From contig CALLVX010000085.1 in NCBI GenBank assembly GCA_938010765.1, positions 1 to 64,000 on the forward strand: a stretch of DNA of 64,000 nucleotides, written 5' to 3'. Positions 45,049 to 54,444 of this stretch are shown in pieces. The position numbers and the translations under genes are program-made. The notes below the pieces were generated by a model. It did not search any database and was not told where the DNA came from. It saw nothing but the letters and a program-made list of their open reading frames with translations. This stretch comes from an uncultured Flavobacteriaceae bacterium. Its GTDB lineage: Bacteria > Bacteroidota > Bacteroidia > Flavobacteriales > Flavobacteriaceae. Numbering within the stretch: the first letter of the stretch is position 1; the number at the start of each line of letters is the position of its first letter.

Positions 45049-45930
45049 TTATTGAAAAAGAGGTAGTGTAGTATTTGCATCTTTCGCCTCGATTTTCACC
45101 AATAAATTTTTCAGACCCAAACTACTTACCATATAAATGCGTGTGCCAATTGTCCATTTTTCTTTTCGGGTTTTTCCTGGCATCATTGGAAAACCATAAT
45201 TGAATTTTTTCCCATCCGGTTTGGGGCCAATTACATAAAAGTTATTTCGGTTCAATGAATTGTTCTTGATTTTAAAGGAGATGTATCGGGTTTCTTTCTT
45301 TTTCGTGCCGGTGTTTTTTCTATGTATTTTTCGAACATCTCCAGTTGTTTTTTTTGGCTTTGAGAATAAGCTCACTTTTGCCTTATTACTTAATTGCGCA
45401 TCCAGCAAGTCGGTTGCATTTATGAGTGCTTCCCCGGGTCCCCAGATATTTAGAAATACTTCCTTAGCTACGATTTTACTAGCATCTACAGTACCGCTTT
45501 CTGCACCGACACCCAAAATTTGAACTTCTCCGTTGAGGATAATAGTGCCGTTCAAAGCCATGGCATTGAAATTAGTACAGTGTAGGTTTATCACTTTTAG
45601 TTCGGCATTTGTTCCTTGTTCCACTCGCTGTATTTTGGGGGCTCCTATCTGTATTAGAATACGTTTTGAAGGGGATATCCACTCTTTTTGATCAAGTTTT
45701 AAAGTACCGTCAACGACTTCGGTATCAATGTTTTCAAATAGATTACTGTCAGCGGTAATGGTAATGCCTTCCTCAAGCGAGGGGTCAATAACAATAGTCG
45801 CATAAAGTCCAACTTGTACTTGGTTTAAGTCCGTCGCAGAAAAATGACGGGTTTCAATTTTTTTGTTCCCTTTGATTTGGGCAAGACCACAGACACAGCT
45901 AAACAGTAATAGAAAAAGTATGCTTTTCAT
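45049..45930 (-). CDS. secreted head-GIN domain protein (DUF2807)
   Basis: From ATG 45930 (a longer frame from 46011 lacks a signal peptide at its start and overlaps the neighbour) the 293-residue protein starts with a signal peptide (SILFLLLFSCVCGLAQ), followed by a head-GIN beta-helix domain: VQVGLYATIVIDP, ITADSNLFENIDTEVVDGTL and repeated short strands (VINLHCTNFNAMALNG). The C-terminal third has no recognisable domain. It is the last gene of a four-gene - strand operon with 7 bases to the upstream gene. Confidence 0.85.
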   Translation of the reverse strand: MKSILFLLLFSCVCGLAQIKGNKKIETRHFSATDLNQVQVGLYATIVIDPSLEEGITITADSNLFENIDTEVVDGTLKLDQKEWISPSKRILIQIGAPKIQRVEQGTNAELKVINLHCTNFNAMALNGTIILNGEVQILGVGAESGTVDASKIVAKEVFLNIWGPGEALINATDLLDAQLSNKAKVSLFSKPKKTTGDVRKIHRKNTGTKKKETRYISFKIKNNSLNRNNFYVIGPKPDGKKFNYGFPMMPGKTRKEKWTIGTRIYMVSSLGLKNLLVKIEAKDANTTLPLFQ

Positions 45931-45937
45931 CTGTTTG

Positions 45938-46324
45938 TTATTTGACGGTTTGTTTTCCTTTGGCCTCATCAAATGTGGCTTCATAGACAATGGTCTCTGG
46001 TCGATATTCAAAACGGAGTACGCGATTGTTTTGATCCTTTAATTCATACGTGCCATTTGCCTTTACGAACTTGAACTCCATTTCACTTACCGCAGTTTGG
46101 TCGGTAAGAATGAATTGGTAGATACCGTCATTATCTTCATCGGTGAGGGGTATTTTTTCACTCCATGGCGGGGAGGTGAATTCGCCCGCTATTGCAACTC
46201 CATCTGCATTTTTAACGGAGTTCATATCTACCATGAAAGTGACTGTCTTCTCATGTTCTTTTTGTACGCAGCTCACCAAGGCAAGAAGTATGTATAGGAC
46301 GCTGATTTTTAGAATAGTTTTCAT
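45938..46324 (-). CDS. small lipoprotein with an early-set/glycogen-binding-like (CBM48/CBM20-like) domain
   Basis: The 128-residue protein has a lipoprotein signal (LYILLALVSC, lipobox Cys19), then a beta-sandwich pattern (VTFMVDMNSV, VAIAGEFTSPPWSEKIPLTD, DGIYQFILT, MEFKFVKANGTYEL) like the starch/glycogen-binding early-set domains. Probably an envelope protein; ligand unknown. It is in an operon with the flanking secreted proteins. Confidence 0.7.
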   Translation of the reverse strand: MKTILKISVLYILLALVSCVQKEHEKTVTFMVDMNSVKNADGVAIAGEFTSPPWSEKIPLTDEDNDGIYQFILTDQTAVSEMEFKFVKANGTYELKDQNNRVLRFEYRPETIVYEATFDEAKGKQTVK

Positions 46325-46334
46325 TTTTCTCGAT

Positions 46335-46820
46335 TTACAATTTTGAATAGGTATATTTATTTCTGATCAAGGGTTCATCTGAGTTTTCATAGAATACCTT
46401 TTTCGTTATAGAGAATGAATTAGGAGTAATCAGATAGGTTTTAAAAAGCTTTGCAGGGCGTTCATCATCATACCCTTCGAAGCTGGTGACAATGGTCAAT
46501 TCCCTATTGGGTCCTGTAATTTTTTCAATAATTTTTTCTTCCCCAAGCCAAGTACCATCTTTGCTAATTTCAATTACCCCTGTTCCATTTGCGCTTGACT
46601 CGTTGGTGTACTGGGTGTTCATAATAATTTTACGCCCCTTTATTTTAACTTGCAGGGTTGTTGGCAGGTATACCTCCTTCCCGTCTCCGTAATTCACATA
46701 CATTATTTCGCCTTCCCAGGAGGTATTATCGAGTTGTTCTAAATCGGCCTTTGTTAGCGTGTTTTGCGCATGTAGTTGACCAAATATCGTGGCGAGTACT
46801 AGTATCACAATTGTTTTCAT
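46335..46820 (-). CDS. secreted protein of unknown function
   Basis: The 161-residue protein has a signal peptide (VILVLATIFGQLHA/QN) and a predicted all-beta mature region (SWEGEIMYVNYGDGKEVYLP, lipocalin-like in appearance). I do not recognise a family with certainty. It lies one base from the broken DoxX gene and 10 bases from the lipoprotein gene, so it is in the same operon. Confidence 0.7.
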   Translation of the reverse strand: MKTIVILVLATIFGQLHAQNTLTKADLEQLDNTSWEGEIMYVNYGDGKEVYLPTTLQVKIKGRKIIMNTQYTNESSANGTGVIEISKDGTWLGEEKIIEKITGPNRELTIVTSFEGYDDERPAKLFKTYLITPNSFSITKKVFYENSDEPLIRNKYTYSKL

Positions 46821-46821
46821 G

Positions 46822-47319
46822 TTATTGATTTTTAGTTATTAATTTTTTAGAGAGTAAATAGTCTAATCCAAATCGTCCCGACCCTAAATAGAGGTTATAT
46901 AGAGCAACCCAAAGAAATCCCATAGCAGGTAGTATACCCCAGGTTCCTTGGCCCCATTTTTGAAGGAAAATGGCAACCAGCATAGTGCAAGCAATTAAGA
47001 AGGCCGCGATTCGTGTTTTAAGGCCCAAGGCTAGAAAAAGCCCGCCTATTGCTTCACTAAATGCACCCATTCAGGCAAAGAAGACAGGGGCAAAGGCGAA
47101 AATACCGCCGTAAGATGCTACATCTTCGGGGAACCAAGCGGAAACCTCAAATAACTCTAGGTTTTGACCATCGGGTGTCCAAGGGACCCCAAATTTCCCC
47201 GAACCGAAGTCGAGGGTTAACAGCATGCCGCATATAATGCGTATTAAGGCGAAGACTAAATCGGCCAACCAATGCTTTTGTACTACGGGTGTAAGTATTG
47301 TTTTTAAAACTTTTCTCAT
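46822..47319 (-). pseudogene. DoxX-family protein interrupted by an in-frame TGA
   Basis: Two adjacent halves in the same - strand frame form one DoxX protein: 47319-47071 (HWLADLVFALIRIICGMLLTLD, SAWFPEDVASYGGIFAFAPVFFA) and 47070-46822 (MGAFSEAIGGLFLALGLKTRIAAFLI). They are separated only by TGA (TCA on + at 47071-47073). In DoxX proteins a residue such as Trp is expected before the GAFSEAIGG element, and TGG to TGA is one base change. Either a real nonsense mutation or a base-call error. Confidence 0.75.
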
Positions 47320-47396
47320 TTGAATCGATTTTTAATATTGAACAGTTCAAAATTGCAAATCGCGATCCAGGTGTACGCTTCAAATGATATGGGAAG

Positions 47397-47417
47397 GTCT
47401 CAAATACGATTTGAGAC
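47397..47417. promoter_or_regulatory. perfect inverted repeat, possible operator of the small envelope operon
   Basis: GTCTCAAAT and ATTTGAGAC (9-base arms, spacer ACG) form a perfect palindrome between the end of the AraC regulator gene (47441) and the start of the DoxX operon (47319). There is no T-run, so a terminator is less likely than a binding site for a dimeric regulator. Confidence 0.45.
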
Positions 47418-47440
47418 GTATTACAAAAGAATATGGGTGC

Positions 47441-48631
47441 TTATTTGTTTCTTAGGAATTCGGTAGGTGAAGTGCCGTTTAATTTTTTAAAAACCCTATT
47501 AAAGGTGGCTTTGCTATTAAAACCGCAGTCAAAGGCAATCCCTAATAAGGAGAGTTTATTTTGCTGTCCTTCTTGTAGCATTTGTTTTACTGCCTCAATA
47601 CGGTATTCATTGATGAAATCATTAAAGTTCTTCCCAAAACCGGCGTTAATTACTTCCGAAAGTTGAGATCGGGTCAAATTTAATTGTTCCGATAATTGCT
47701 TTAGATTTAATTCCGGGTCTAAATATGGTTTTTTATCGGACATATAGTCTAACAGCTGATTCCTAACTGTTTCAATTTCTTCCTTACTTCGCTGTTTGTC
47801 GGTCAGGCTCGAGACCGTTGCACCTTCTTTTGCAATTGTTTGCTTTGTTGGGTTGAACTGAAGTGTTGAAAGGGTAGAAGTGTCTGTAAAATAGCCTTTT
47901 ATACCCACATAGATAACCGCCAAAGCGGAAAATAGTTGATACCACCATCGTTGTATCCAACTTAATTCCAGCACGCTTAAATTAATCAGTTGTTGAATGA
48001 CCATATAGACAAAAAGGAAGGTGTAGATGTATAAGAAATTTCGAATCCAATTCAATTCCATACGATAGGTGTTCGAAAAGAAGTCTTGAAGTCGTGTTCT
48101 ATAATTGAAATAAAGTTGCAGGGAAAATGCCAAATAAAGTAATTGCTGAATAATACCGAAGGCCTCTATAAAAATGGTTGTTGCACCCATTTCCAATTTA
48201 GACATTAGTAGGCCGTTCTGGGTATTTTCAAAACCTTCCTGTCCCGCATCGTAGATAAAAATAAAGGCTCGATACAGAAAATAGATTAAAGCGGGTACAA
48301 AGTGGACAAAATCCTTGCGTCCAAATTTAAAAGAGGCATTGGTGATTGATTTTACATAGAAAAATATCAAAGGGCCTATCGCGAGACTAAAATTAATAAG
48401 CCAGTAGTTGATCTTGGTATTCCGATAGGTATCGTACCAGTCCATAAAACCAATGGTATAGGTGGTTCTATGATAGCAAGTAATTAATACCAGCAGTGAA
48501 AGGAATAAAAAGGAATATTTCTTTTTTTGTTTGAATTTCTGCAACAAAAGCAAGCCAAAAATGATTCCCTGACTCACCAGAACCAATAAAGGGGTGGAGA
48601 ATAAATTGAAACTCGGGAAACTTAGAAACAT
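47441..48631 (-). CDS. membrane-anchored AraC-family transcriptional regulator
   Basis: The 396-residue protein has an N-terminal region with about seven hydrophobic helices (from LVLVSQGIIFGLLLLQKF to ~ residue 250) and a C-terminal AraC HTH (~300-395; LNLKQLSEQLNLTRSQLSEV, LLGIAFDCGFNSKATFNRVF, GTSPTEFL). This architecture is common in Bacteroidota for sensing a membrane-associated or small-molecule signal. It lies directly upstream of the DoxX-lipoprotein operon and may regulate it. Confidence 0.9.
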   Translation of the reverse strand: MFLSFPSFNLFSTPLLVLVSQGIIFGLLLLQKFKQKKKYSFLFLSLLVLITCYHRTTYTIGFMDWYDTYRNTKINYWLINFSLAIGPLIFFYVKSITNASFKFGRKDFVHFVPALIYFLYRAFIFIYDAGQEGFENTQNGLLMSKLEMGATTIFIEAFGIIQQLLYLAFSLQLYFNYRTRLQDFFSNTYRMELNWIRNFLYIYTFLFVYMVIQQLINLSVLELSWIQRWWYQLFSALAVIYVGIKGYFTDTSTLSTLQFNPTKQTIAKEGATVSSLTDKQRSKEEIETVRNQLLDYMSDKKPYLDPELNLKQLSEQLNLTRSQLSEVINAGFGKNFNDFINEYRIEAVKQMLQEGQQNKLSLLGIAFDCGFNSKATFNRVFKKLNGTSPTEFLRNK

Positions 48632-48753
48632 TGGTCTTTTGTTTTGTAGCTTAAATATAAAGAAATCTTAGGGCCCCTAAATAAAAACATAATAATATGG
48701 GACACTTTTCAGTGCCCTTTTACTATGTTGTTTTGGATGTAGATGGATACTGA

Positions 48754-49008
48754 TTTGCCCCTAATACGGTTAGAGTGCCTCCTTCTGATCCCGTTACGAA
48801 TGGTACGATACGCTTTTCCGTAGCGGTACCTATTACCGATGAAATGGTTTGGGCCCTGTTTGATACAACCGGAGACTTAGTTAAAAGTGGAAACCTAGAG
48901 GAAGACCAGAGTGTGTTGAATTTAGGAAACAACGCGACCGGCTTTTATGTGTTACAGTTTTTAGATCTCTCTGAAATAGCGGCCCAAGCAAAATTGTTAA
49001 TAGAATAA
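48754..49008 (+). pseudogene. orphan C-terminal T9SS sorting domain (type A) remnant
   Basis: The frame from 48754 encodes FAPNTVRVPPSDPVTNGTIR, then FSVAV, FDTTGDLVKSGNLEEDQSVL and NNATGFYVLQFLD, closely like the end of proteins secreted by the type IX system (pattern NPVTNG, LYDxxGxLVKSG, LxxGxYxLQ). A TGA lies directly upstream in frame (48751-48753), and there is no passenger domain or start codon with room for one. It is most likely what is left of a deleted cell-surface protein gene. It converges with the E1 gene. Confidence 0.6.
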
Positions 49009-49013
49009 AGTGC

Positions 49014-51425
49014 TTAGCGCAATCGAGGATACTCATCGGGTAAGGCTTCGTGCATAATTGCATACACCTTTTCAAAGATATCTTCCGCATTTGGTTTGGA
49101 AAAATAATCTCCATCTGTACCATATGCAGGCCTATGCGCTTTCGCGGTCAATGTTTGGGGAGCGCTATCCAAATAGTGGTAAGCTCCTTGATTTTCTATA
49201 ATTTCATTTAGGATGTACGCCGAACAACCACCGGGAACATCCTCATCAATTACCAACAAACGATTTGTTTTTTCAATACTTTTTACGGTATCATGTTGAA
49301 TATCAAATGGTAACAATGTCTGCGCATCGATCACCTCTGCATCGATACCTACTTCTTTTAGCTCTTCAGCAACTTGCAAGACAATTCGTAAGGTAGAGCC
49401 ATAAGAGACCAACGTAATATCGTTTCCTGTTTTTAGGGTTTCAACAACTCCTATCGGAGTACATAATTTTCCAAGGTTCGTAGGCAATTTCTCTTTTAGG
49501 CGATACCCGTTAAGGCTTTCAATAACCAGTGCGGGTTCGTCACTTTTCATAAGCGTATTGTAAAACCCTGCAGCCTGGGTCATGTTTCTAGGAGAAAGAA
49601 TGTACATACCCCGTAATACGTGTATTAACCCCCCCATATGAGAACCCGAATGCCAAATACCCTCAAGGCGATGGCCACGTGTACGTACGATCAAGGGGGC
49701 CTTTTGTTTCCCAGAGGTACGGTACCGTAGGCATGCCAGATCGTCGGTCAAGGTGGGTAGCGCATAAAAAATATAGTCTAAATACTGAATCTCGGCAATG
49801 GGGCGCAACCCTCGTAATGCCATACCAATTCCCTGGCCAATAATAGTTGTTTCGCGAATACCGGTATCTGCTACCCGGGTTTCCCCGTACTTGCTTTGTA
49901 GCCCTTCCAATCCTTGGTTCACATCTCCTATGGCGCCGCTATCCTCTCCAAAAACTAAGGCTTCAGGGTATTGCTCGAACAGTTTGTCAAAATTCTCTCT
50001 TAATATGACCCTTCCATCTACCTTTTCTCCGTCTTCGTCATAGGTGGGTGCTATTGCCTCAATATTGGTCGCTCTTGATGGAAGTTCACTATATAGGTTG
50101 TTACTGTACTTAGGTTGTGATTCTGTCAAGAAACCGTCTACCCAGTCTTTCAATTGTTTCTTTGCATCCGAGTTATTTCCCAATAGATAGCGCAGGCTTT
50201 TTCTTCCTGCAACGGCCAAATCCTTCTTGATAGGCTCTTCAATGGCAATAAGATCATTCTTTATCTTCTTTAGAAACACCTTATTCGGACTGTTTTCCGA
50301 AGCGTTCTCAATAAGGCCTACCAAATTCTTTTTGAGTTCTTTATGTTCGGTTAAATACTCTGCCCATGCTTCTTTTCTTGCCTGGCGTACATCGTTCTTA
50401 ATTCTTTTTTCGATGGCCTGTAGTTCTTCTTCGGTAGCGATGCCAGAGTCCAAAATCCATTCACGGAAACGTTTGTTGCAATCATTTTCCGCTTCCCATT
50501 CAAGACGCTCTGAACTTTTATAGCGCTCGTGAGAACCAGAAGAAGAGTGGCCCTGAGGTTGTGTAAGCTCGGTAACATGAATAATTACTGGTACATGCTC
50601 CTCTCTTGCAATATCGGAAGCATTTTCGTAGGCGTGCATCAAAGCGGTATAATCCCAGCCTTTAACTTGAAGAAGCTCGTACCCTGGAAGGTCCTCCTCA
50701 CGTTGAAAACCACTCAGTATTTTAGAGATATCTTCTTTTACGGTATGGAACTTGGCAGGCACCGAAATACCATAGTTATCGTCCCAAACGCTTACAACCA
50801 TAGGTACTTGAAGTACGCCCGCCGCGTTAATCGTTTCAAAGAACATACCTTCACTGGTACTTGCATTACCGATAGTACCCCAAGCTACCTCGTTTCCTTT
50901 ATTGGAGAAATTAGTACTGTTGATACTATCTAACTCCCGATATACCTTCGAAGCTTGGGCAAGTCCCAATAAACGTGGCATTTGACCTGCAGTACATGAG
51001 ATGTCGGCACTGCTATTCTTTTGTTTAGTAAGATTACGCCAGCTACCGTCCTCATCAAGACTATACGTAAGGAAGTGGCCACCCATTTGTTTGCCAGCGC
51101 TCATCGGTTCTTTTTCGATATCTGTCGTGGCATAAAGGGCATGAAAAAAGTCTTTGGGCTTTAAAAGACCTAGGGCCATCATAAAGGTTTGATCCCGATA
51201 ATACCCGCTTCGAAAATCCCCATCGCGAAAAGAACGGGCCATTGCCAATTGAGGCAACTCCTTACCATCCCCAAAAATACCGAACTTGGCCTTTCCGGTA
51301 AGTACTTCCTTTCTTCCGATCAAACTGCATGTTCTGCTCAACACCGCTATTTCATAATCAAAAAACAATTGCTTTTTGAAATCTTCAAATGAAATATCGC
51401 TACTAGTCTTGGAAGATAGTTTCAT
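49014..51425 (-). CDS. 2-oxoacid dehydrogenase E1 component, fused alpha and beta subunits
   Basis: The 803-residue protein joins an alpha part (~1-400: thiamine-diphosphate region GNASTSEGMFFETINAAG ... WDDNYGIS) and a beta part (~460-800: FGEDSGAIGDVNQGLEGL, DTGIRETTIIGQGIGMAL, EIQYLDYIFYALPTL, and the C-terminal transketolase domain EVIDAQTLLPFD). It decarboxylates a 2-oxo acid and acylates an E2 lipoyl group. Fused E1 of this length is usual in Flavobacteriia and is generally taken to act on branched-chain 2-oxoacids; the substrate cannot be fixed from sequence. No E2 or E3 gene is adjacent. Confidence 0.92.
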   Translation of the reverse strand: MKLSSKTSSDISFEDFKKQLFFDYEIAVLSRTCSLIGRKEVLTGKAKFGIFGDGKELPQLAMARSFRDGDFRSGYYRDQTFMMALGLLKPKDFFHALYATTDIEKEPMSAGKQMGGHFLTYSLDEDGSWRNLTKQKNSSADISCTAGQMPRLLGLAQASKVYRELDSINSTNFSNKGNEVAWGTIGNASTSEGMFFETINAAGVLQVPMVVSVWDDNYGISVPAKFHTVKEDISKILSGFQREEDLPGYELLQVKGWDYTALMHAYENASDIAREEHVPVIIHVTELTQPQGHSSSGSHERYKSSERLEWEAENDCNKRFREWILDSGIATEEELQAIEKRIKNDVRQARKEAWAEYLTEHKELKKNLVGLIENASENSPNKVFLKKIKNDLIAIEEPIKKDLAVAGRKSLRYLLGNNSDAKKQLKDWVDGFLTESQPKYSNNLYSELPSRATNIEAIAPTYDEDGEKVDGRVILRENFDKLFEQYPEALVFGEDSGAIGDVNQGLEGLQSKYGETRVADTGIRETTIIGQGIGMALRGLRPIAEIQYLDYIFYALPTLTDDLACLRYRTSGKQKAPLIVRTRGHRLEGIWHSGSHMGGLIHVLRGMYILSPRNMTQAAGFYNTLMKSDEPALVIESLNGYRLKEKLPTNLGKLCTPIGVVETLKTGNDITLVSYGSTLRIVLQVAEELKEVGIDAEVIDAQTLLPFDIQHDTVKSIEKTNRLLVIDEDVPGGCSAYILNEIIENQGAYHYLDSAPQTLTAKAHRPAYGTDGDYFSKPNAEDIFEKVYAIMHEALPDEYPRLR

Positions 51426-51443
51426 ACAGGTTTTTATTTTCTA

Positions 51444-51474
51444 CAAAATTATCAAATTCCATCTGTTTTTGCAA
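51444..51474 (-). promoter_or_regulatory. promoter of the E1 dehydrogenase gene
   Basis: On the - strand TTG (51474-51472) and TAATTTTG (51451-51444) are spaced by 20 bases and match the Bacteroidota consensus TTG-N(17-23)-TAnnTTTG. The -7 box lies about 18 bases before the start codon at 51425, giving a short leader. Confidence 0.55.
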
Positions 51475-51585
51475 TTTTGCAAAAGGGATAATTATTAAAA
51501 AATAATCAAAGATTTATACTAAAGATTAGGAATTTGTTAAATATATATGGTTTGTGAGCTTTGTTTTTGGGAATCCATTAAGAAG

Positions 51586-54435
51586 TCAGAACCATTTTCG
51601 TGTAAGAAGCCTTATAAGTGTCTTAGGACTTACGGTAACTATAAAGCGTATTTTTTCACCATAATCTGGCTGCGCAATTTCCCACCCATTATTTGAATGT
51701 ACGGGTAAATAAAGTTCAAAGTAATCGGTTACCAAATTAAGGCGTACCCCGGAGTCATAAACGAACTTTCCGCCAACACGTCTATTCTTTACGTATCCTG
51801 CATCACCGTATAGTTCAATCCATTTCCATACGTTTACACTGGTGTTTACTGTTGTGATCCAGTCATTTGAAAAACGGTATTGTTCATCTAAAATAGACTT
51901 GAAACCACCTTCGGCAATTATAATTTGTTGGCTATAAAGCCCTGTTTCCTCAGACCTTCCTAGATAATTATAATCGAATAGGTAATCTTTGGGACGATCT
52001 AACGCAAAATTGAAAAAATCCACATCGGGATCAATGTTGTTCCACAGAAATTTGCCTGCATAAAACCGCAGGTTGAACTGGGTATTGTTTTCGAATAATT
52101 TTCGGTATTCAAATTCAAATGCCAACTTGGTAAATTTATCGGCTTGTTGAAAATCAACAAACCAAGAACTGTAATCGAGGATATTATTATCCACATTAAT
52201 GTAACGGGCATTGAAAACACTATAGTCTGGCGTTTCTGGTGCATTTCCATCAGAAGACTGCTCATCCAAATCCCTGAAAATATTGATATATCTAAGGGAA
52301 AGCGCCTGTCTTTTATTTGATCGAAGATCATCTGGGCGCCAACCAAGACTAATGGAAGGTGTAAAAGTTGTATAACGAGAATTTATATTAAAGTGAGAAG
52401 TAGACCCTCGAAGGCCGTAATTGGCTACATAAAGACCGCTTTTGTTGATATATTGGCGATAAGAAAATTTGCCATAGCCAACAAAGGCGCGTTCTCTAAA
52501 TGAATATTGAGGGGCAATATCATAGACGAACGGCCTTTCTAAAAACGTTTTGTTATAAAGCCTTAGTCCTGGTGTCCAACCGTCATAAATATTAAAATTA
52601 ACTACTGGAACATAAAATATTTGATTGTAATAGGGGTTTTCAGAATCTCTAAAAAAGGTAAATTTAAGCTTCTTATTCCCTGAAAGAAAGCCTCTTAAAG
52701 ACTTCCAATTGTCGCGTTGGTTAAACTCGGGTATTTTTTGATCGTAGTTCAGTACCAAGCGATCTTCCCCGTTTCTTGGAATGGTAAATGTTGTTTGCTC
52801 AGCTATATTTTTAAACCAATACTTAGAAATAACAGAATCCTTTTGAAGTCCAAATAGGGAAATAGGAACGTTTGTACCCTGTTTATTTTTTAGGGTAATC
52901 TTTAAAGAATCTGTAGTCTTTTCAATCTTCTTGATCTTAAAATCGATCTTTCTATCAGTGGAAACATAGTCTGTAAAAAACCAATCAATATCCGCGTCGG
53001 TCGAACGTTTTAAAATAGACTCAAAATCGATTGTCTTTACCTTGTTTTGTTTGTAAAATTGATAAAAAGTCTTAATGCTGGTATCTACCTTTTCCTTGCC
53101 TATATAACTAGATAAGTAAGCAAGCCCCAAGCCCGCCTTGTATTTGTTGGCAATCTGTTGGTTAAACTTTATCAGGGAATCTTTCGGTGTTGCCAAGGGT
53201 TGATCTAGGTTTCGCCGCGCAGTGAACATATATAGGAAGGGATATTGTTCGTTAAAATCCATTTTAGCCAAGTTAAAACTACGAATTCCCCAGATTTTTG
53301 ATAATTTCCCCAATAACTTTTGGTCCGGATAGTTTTGTTCAACATATGCGATCATCAAGTAGTTGGCAATTGCATCGTTTAACCATTGTTCTTTGCGGGG
53401 ATCTAAATAAACCGATTCGCTCAACATTGTACGCAATGCCGTTTTTAAAAACTTCATTTCAAACTGAAAACTTTCGCGATAAGGCCTAATAAACCGCGGT
53501 AGCTGGTTTAGGCCATATAACGGACTCTTATTGTATTCCAATTCGCTTACCAACAATTGAGGGTGCGGATAATACCCCAGGTTATCATATATAAACTCCG
53601 AAACTTTAAGAATAGATACGCCCTGTGAAACCTGGTTATACTTTTTGGCCTCAATATCTGTAACCACCGTCATTTGGCTGGTTATATGGGTTACGAAACG
53701 ATCTTGGTCAGTTAGAATTATTTCGCAATTTTTTCGCCTTTTTCCTAGCAACTGTGTATGCTGTCCGTTGGGAAATTGTGTGTTGCCAATGGTGCTATAA
53801 TTTGAAGCTAAAAATAACTTTTGGGGATAGGTGAAATTAATAGTAGTGTTCGTAATATCGGTATAGAGATCTTCCAAATTTTTGTTGGAATATAAATGCC
53901 ATTCACCATCGAACACCGCAGGAGTAAGATACCAGTCTTTTAAATAATAACCATTCTTGCTGTAACCGAAAGGAGTATACTTGTTGGGCGGTAACTTTAC
54001 CGAATAGGTAATGAACAACTTGGCTGAATCACCAGGTTTTAAAGAGTTGTTCAGGGTTATTTTTAAAATATCTCTTTCATCTGTTCTAGAGAGCTGTAAC
54101 CCTTTATAATTTTCATCGACCGCGCTCATTATAATTGTGCGACCCCGTTCACTATCCTTTGCTAAATGAAGACTCTTTTTGAACTCATCGGCAAAGCGTT
54201 TCGCCAAACCTGAATTTTTATTGGAATAGGAATGGACCCAGTCGTTGAAATGTAGAACTTCTAAGGTTACTTTTGAATTGTTTTGATAAGTGAATTCTTG
54301 GGTAATATTAATTTCCTTGGTTTCCCCATTTAGGTTTGCCGTAATGACATTGGTATGTTGTGCGAAAATACCGTTGGTTTTATAAAAAACCGACAGCATT
54401 AAGGCCACGCCATATATGAGGAGAATTCTTTTCAA
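51586..54435 (-). CDS. M1 peptidase-like protein fused to an outer-membrane beta-barrel, zinc site missing
   Basis: The 949-residue protein has a signal peptide (LLIYGVALMLSVFYKTNGIFAQ), an N-terminal M1-like beta domain and a gluzincin-like domain (~290-480), and a C-terminal region (~580-949) rich in alternating aromatic strands ending in KWF, typical of an outer-membrane barrel. The HExxH zinc site is absent: at that place it reads MLSESVYLDPRKEQ directly before WLNDAIANY, the counterpart of the WLNEGFA helix with the zinc Glu replaced by Asp. Catalysis is therefore doubtful; a binding or assembly role is possible. It is followed by the LOG-family gene upstream in the same direction with 9 bases between. 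Confidence 0.82.
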   Translation of the reverse strand: MKRILLIYGVALMLSVFYKTNGIFAQHTNVITANLNGETKEINITQEFTYQNNSKVTLEVLHFNDWVHSYSNKNSGLAKRFADEFKKSLHLAKDSERGRTIIMSAVDENYKGLQLSRTDERDILKITLNNSLKPGDSAKLFITYSVKLPPNKYTPFGYSKNGYYLKDWYLTPAVFDGEWHLYSNKNLEDLYTDITNTTINFTYPQKLFLASNYSTIGNTQFPNGQHTQLLGKRRKNCEIILTDQDRFVTHITSQMTVVTDIEAKKYNQVSQGVSILKVSEFIYDNLGYYPHPQLLVSELEYNKSPLYGLNQLPRFIRPYRESFQFEMKFLKTALRTMLSESVYLDPRKEQWLNDAIANYLMIAYVEQNYPDQKLLGKLSKIWGIRSFNLAKMDFNEQYPFLYMFTARRNLDQPLATPKDSLIKFNQQIANKYKAGLGLAYLSSYIGKEKVDTSIKTFYQFYKQNKVKTIDFESILKRSTDADIDWFFTDYVSTDRKIDFKIKKIEKTTDSLKITLKNKQGTNVPISLFGLQKDSVISKYWFKNIAEQTTFTIPRNGEDRLVLNYDQKIPEFNQRDNWKSLRGFLSGNKKLKFTFFRDSENPYYNQIFYVPVVNFNIYDGWTPGLRLYNKTFLERPFVYDIAPQYSFRERAFVGYGKFSYRQYINKSGLYVANYGLRGSTSHFNINSRYTTFTPSISLGWRPDDLRSNKRQALSLRYINIFRDLDEQSSDGNAPETPDYSVFNARYINVDNNILDYSSWFVDFQQADKFTKLAFEFEYRKLFENNTQFNLRFYAGKFLWNNIDPDVDFFNFALDRPKDYLFDYNYLGRSEETGLYSQQIIIAEGGFKSILDEQYRFSNDWITTVNTSVNVWKWIELYGDAGYVKNRRVGGKFVYDSGVRLNLVTDYFELYLPVHSNNGWEIAQPDYGEKIRFIVTVSPKTLIRLLTRKWF

Positions 54436-54444
54436 GGAGAAGTG

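Noticed and set aside
45931-46011. Longer start of the head-GIN protein at 46011
   Set aside because: It would overlap the upstream lipoprotein gene and bury the signal peptide that starts at ATG 45930.
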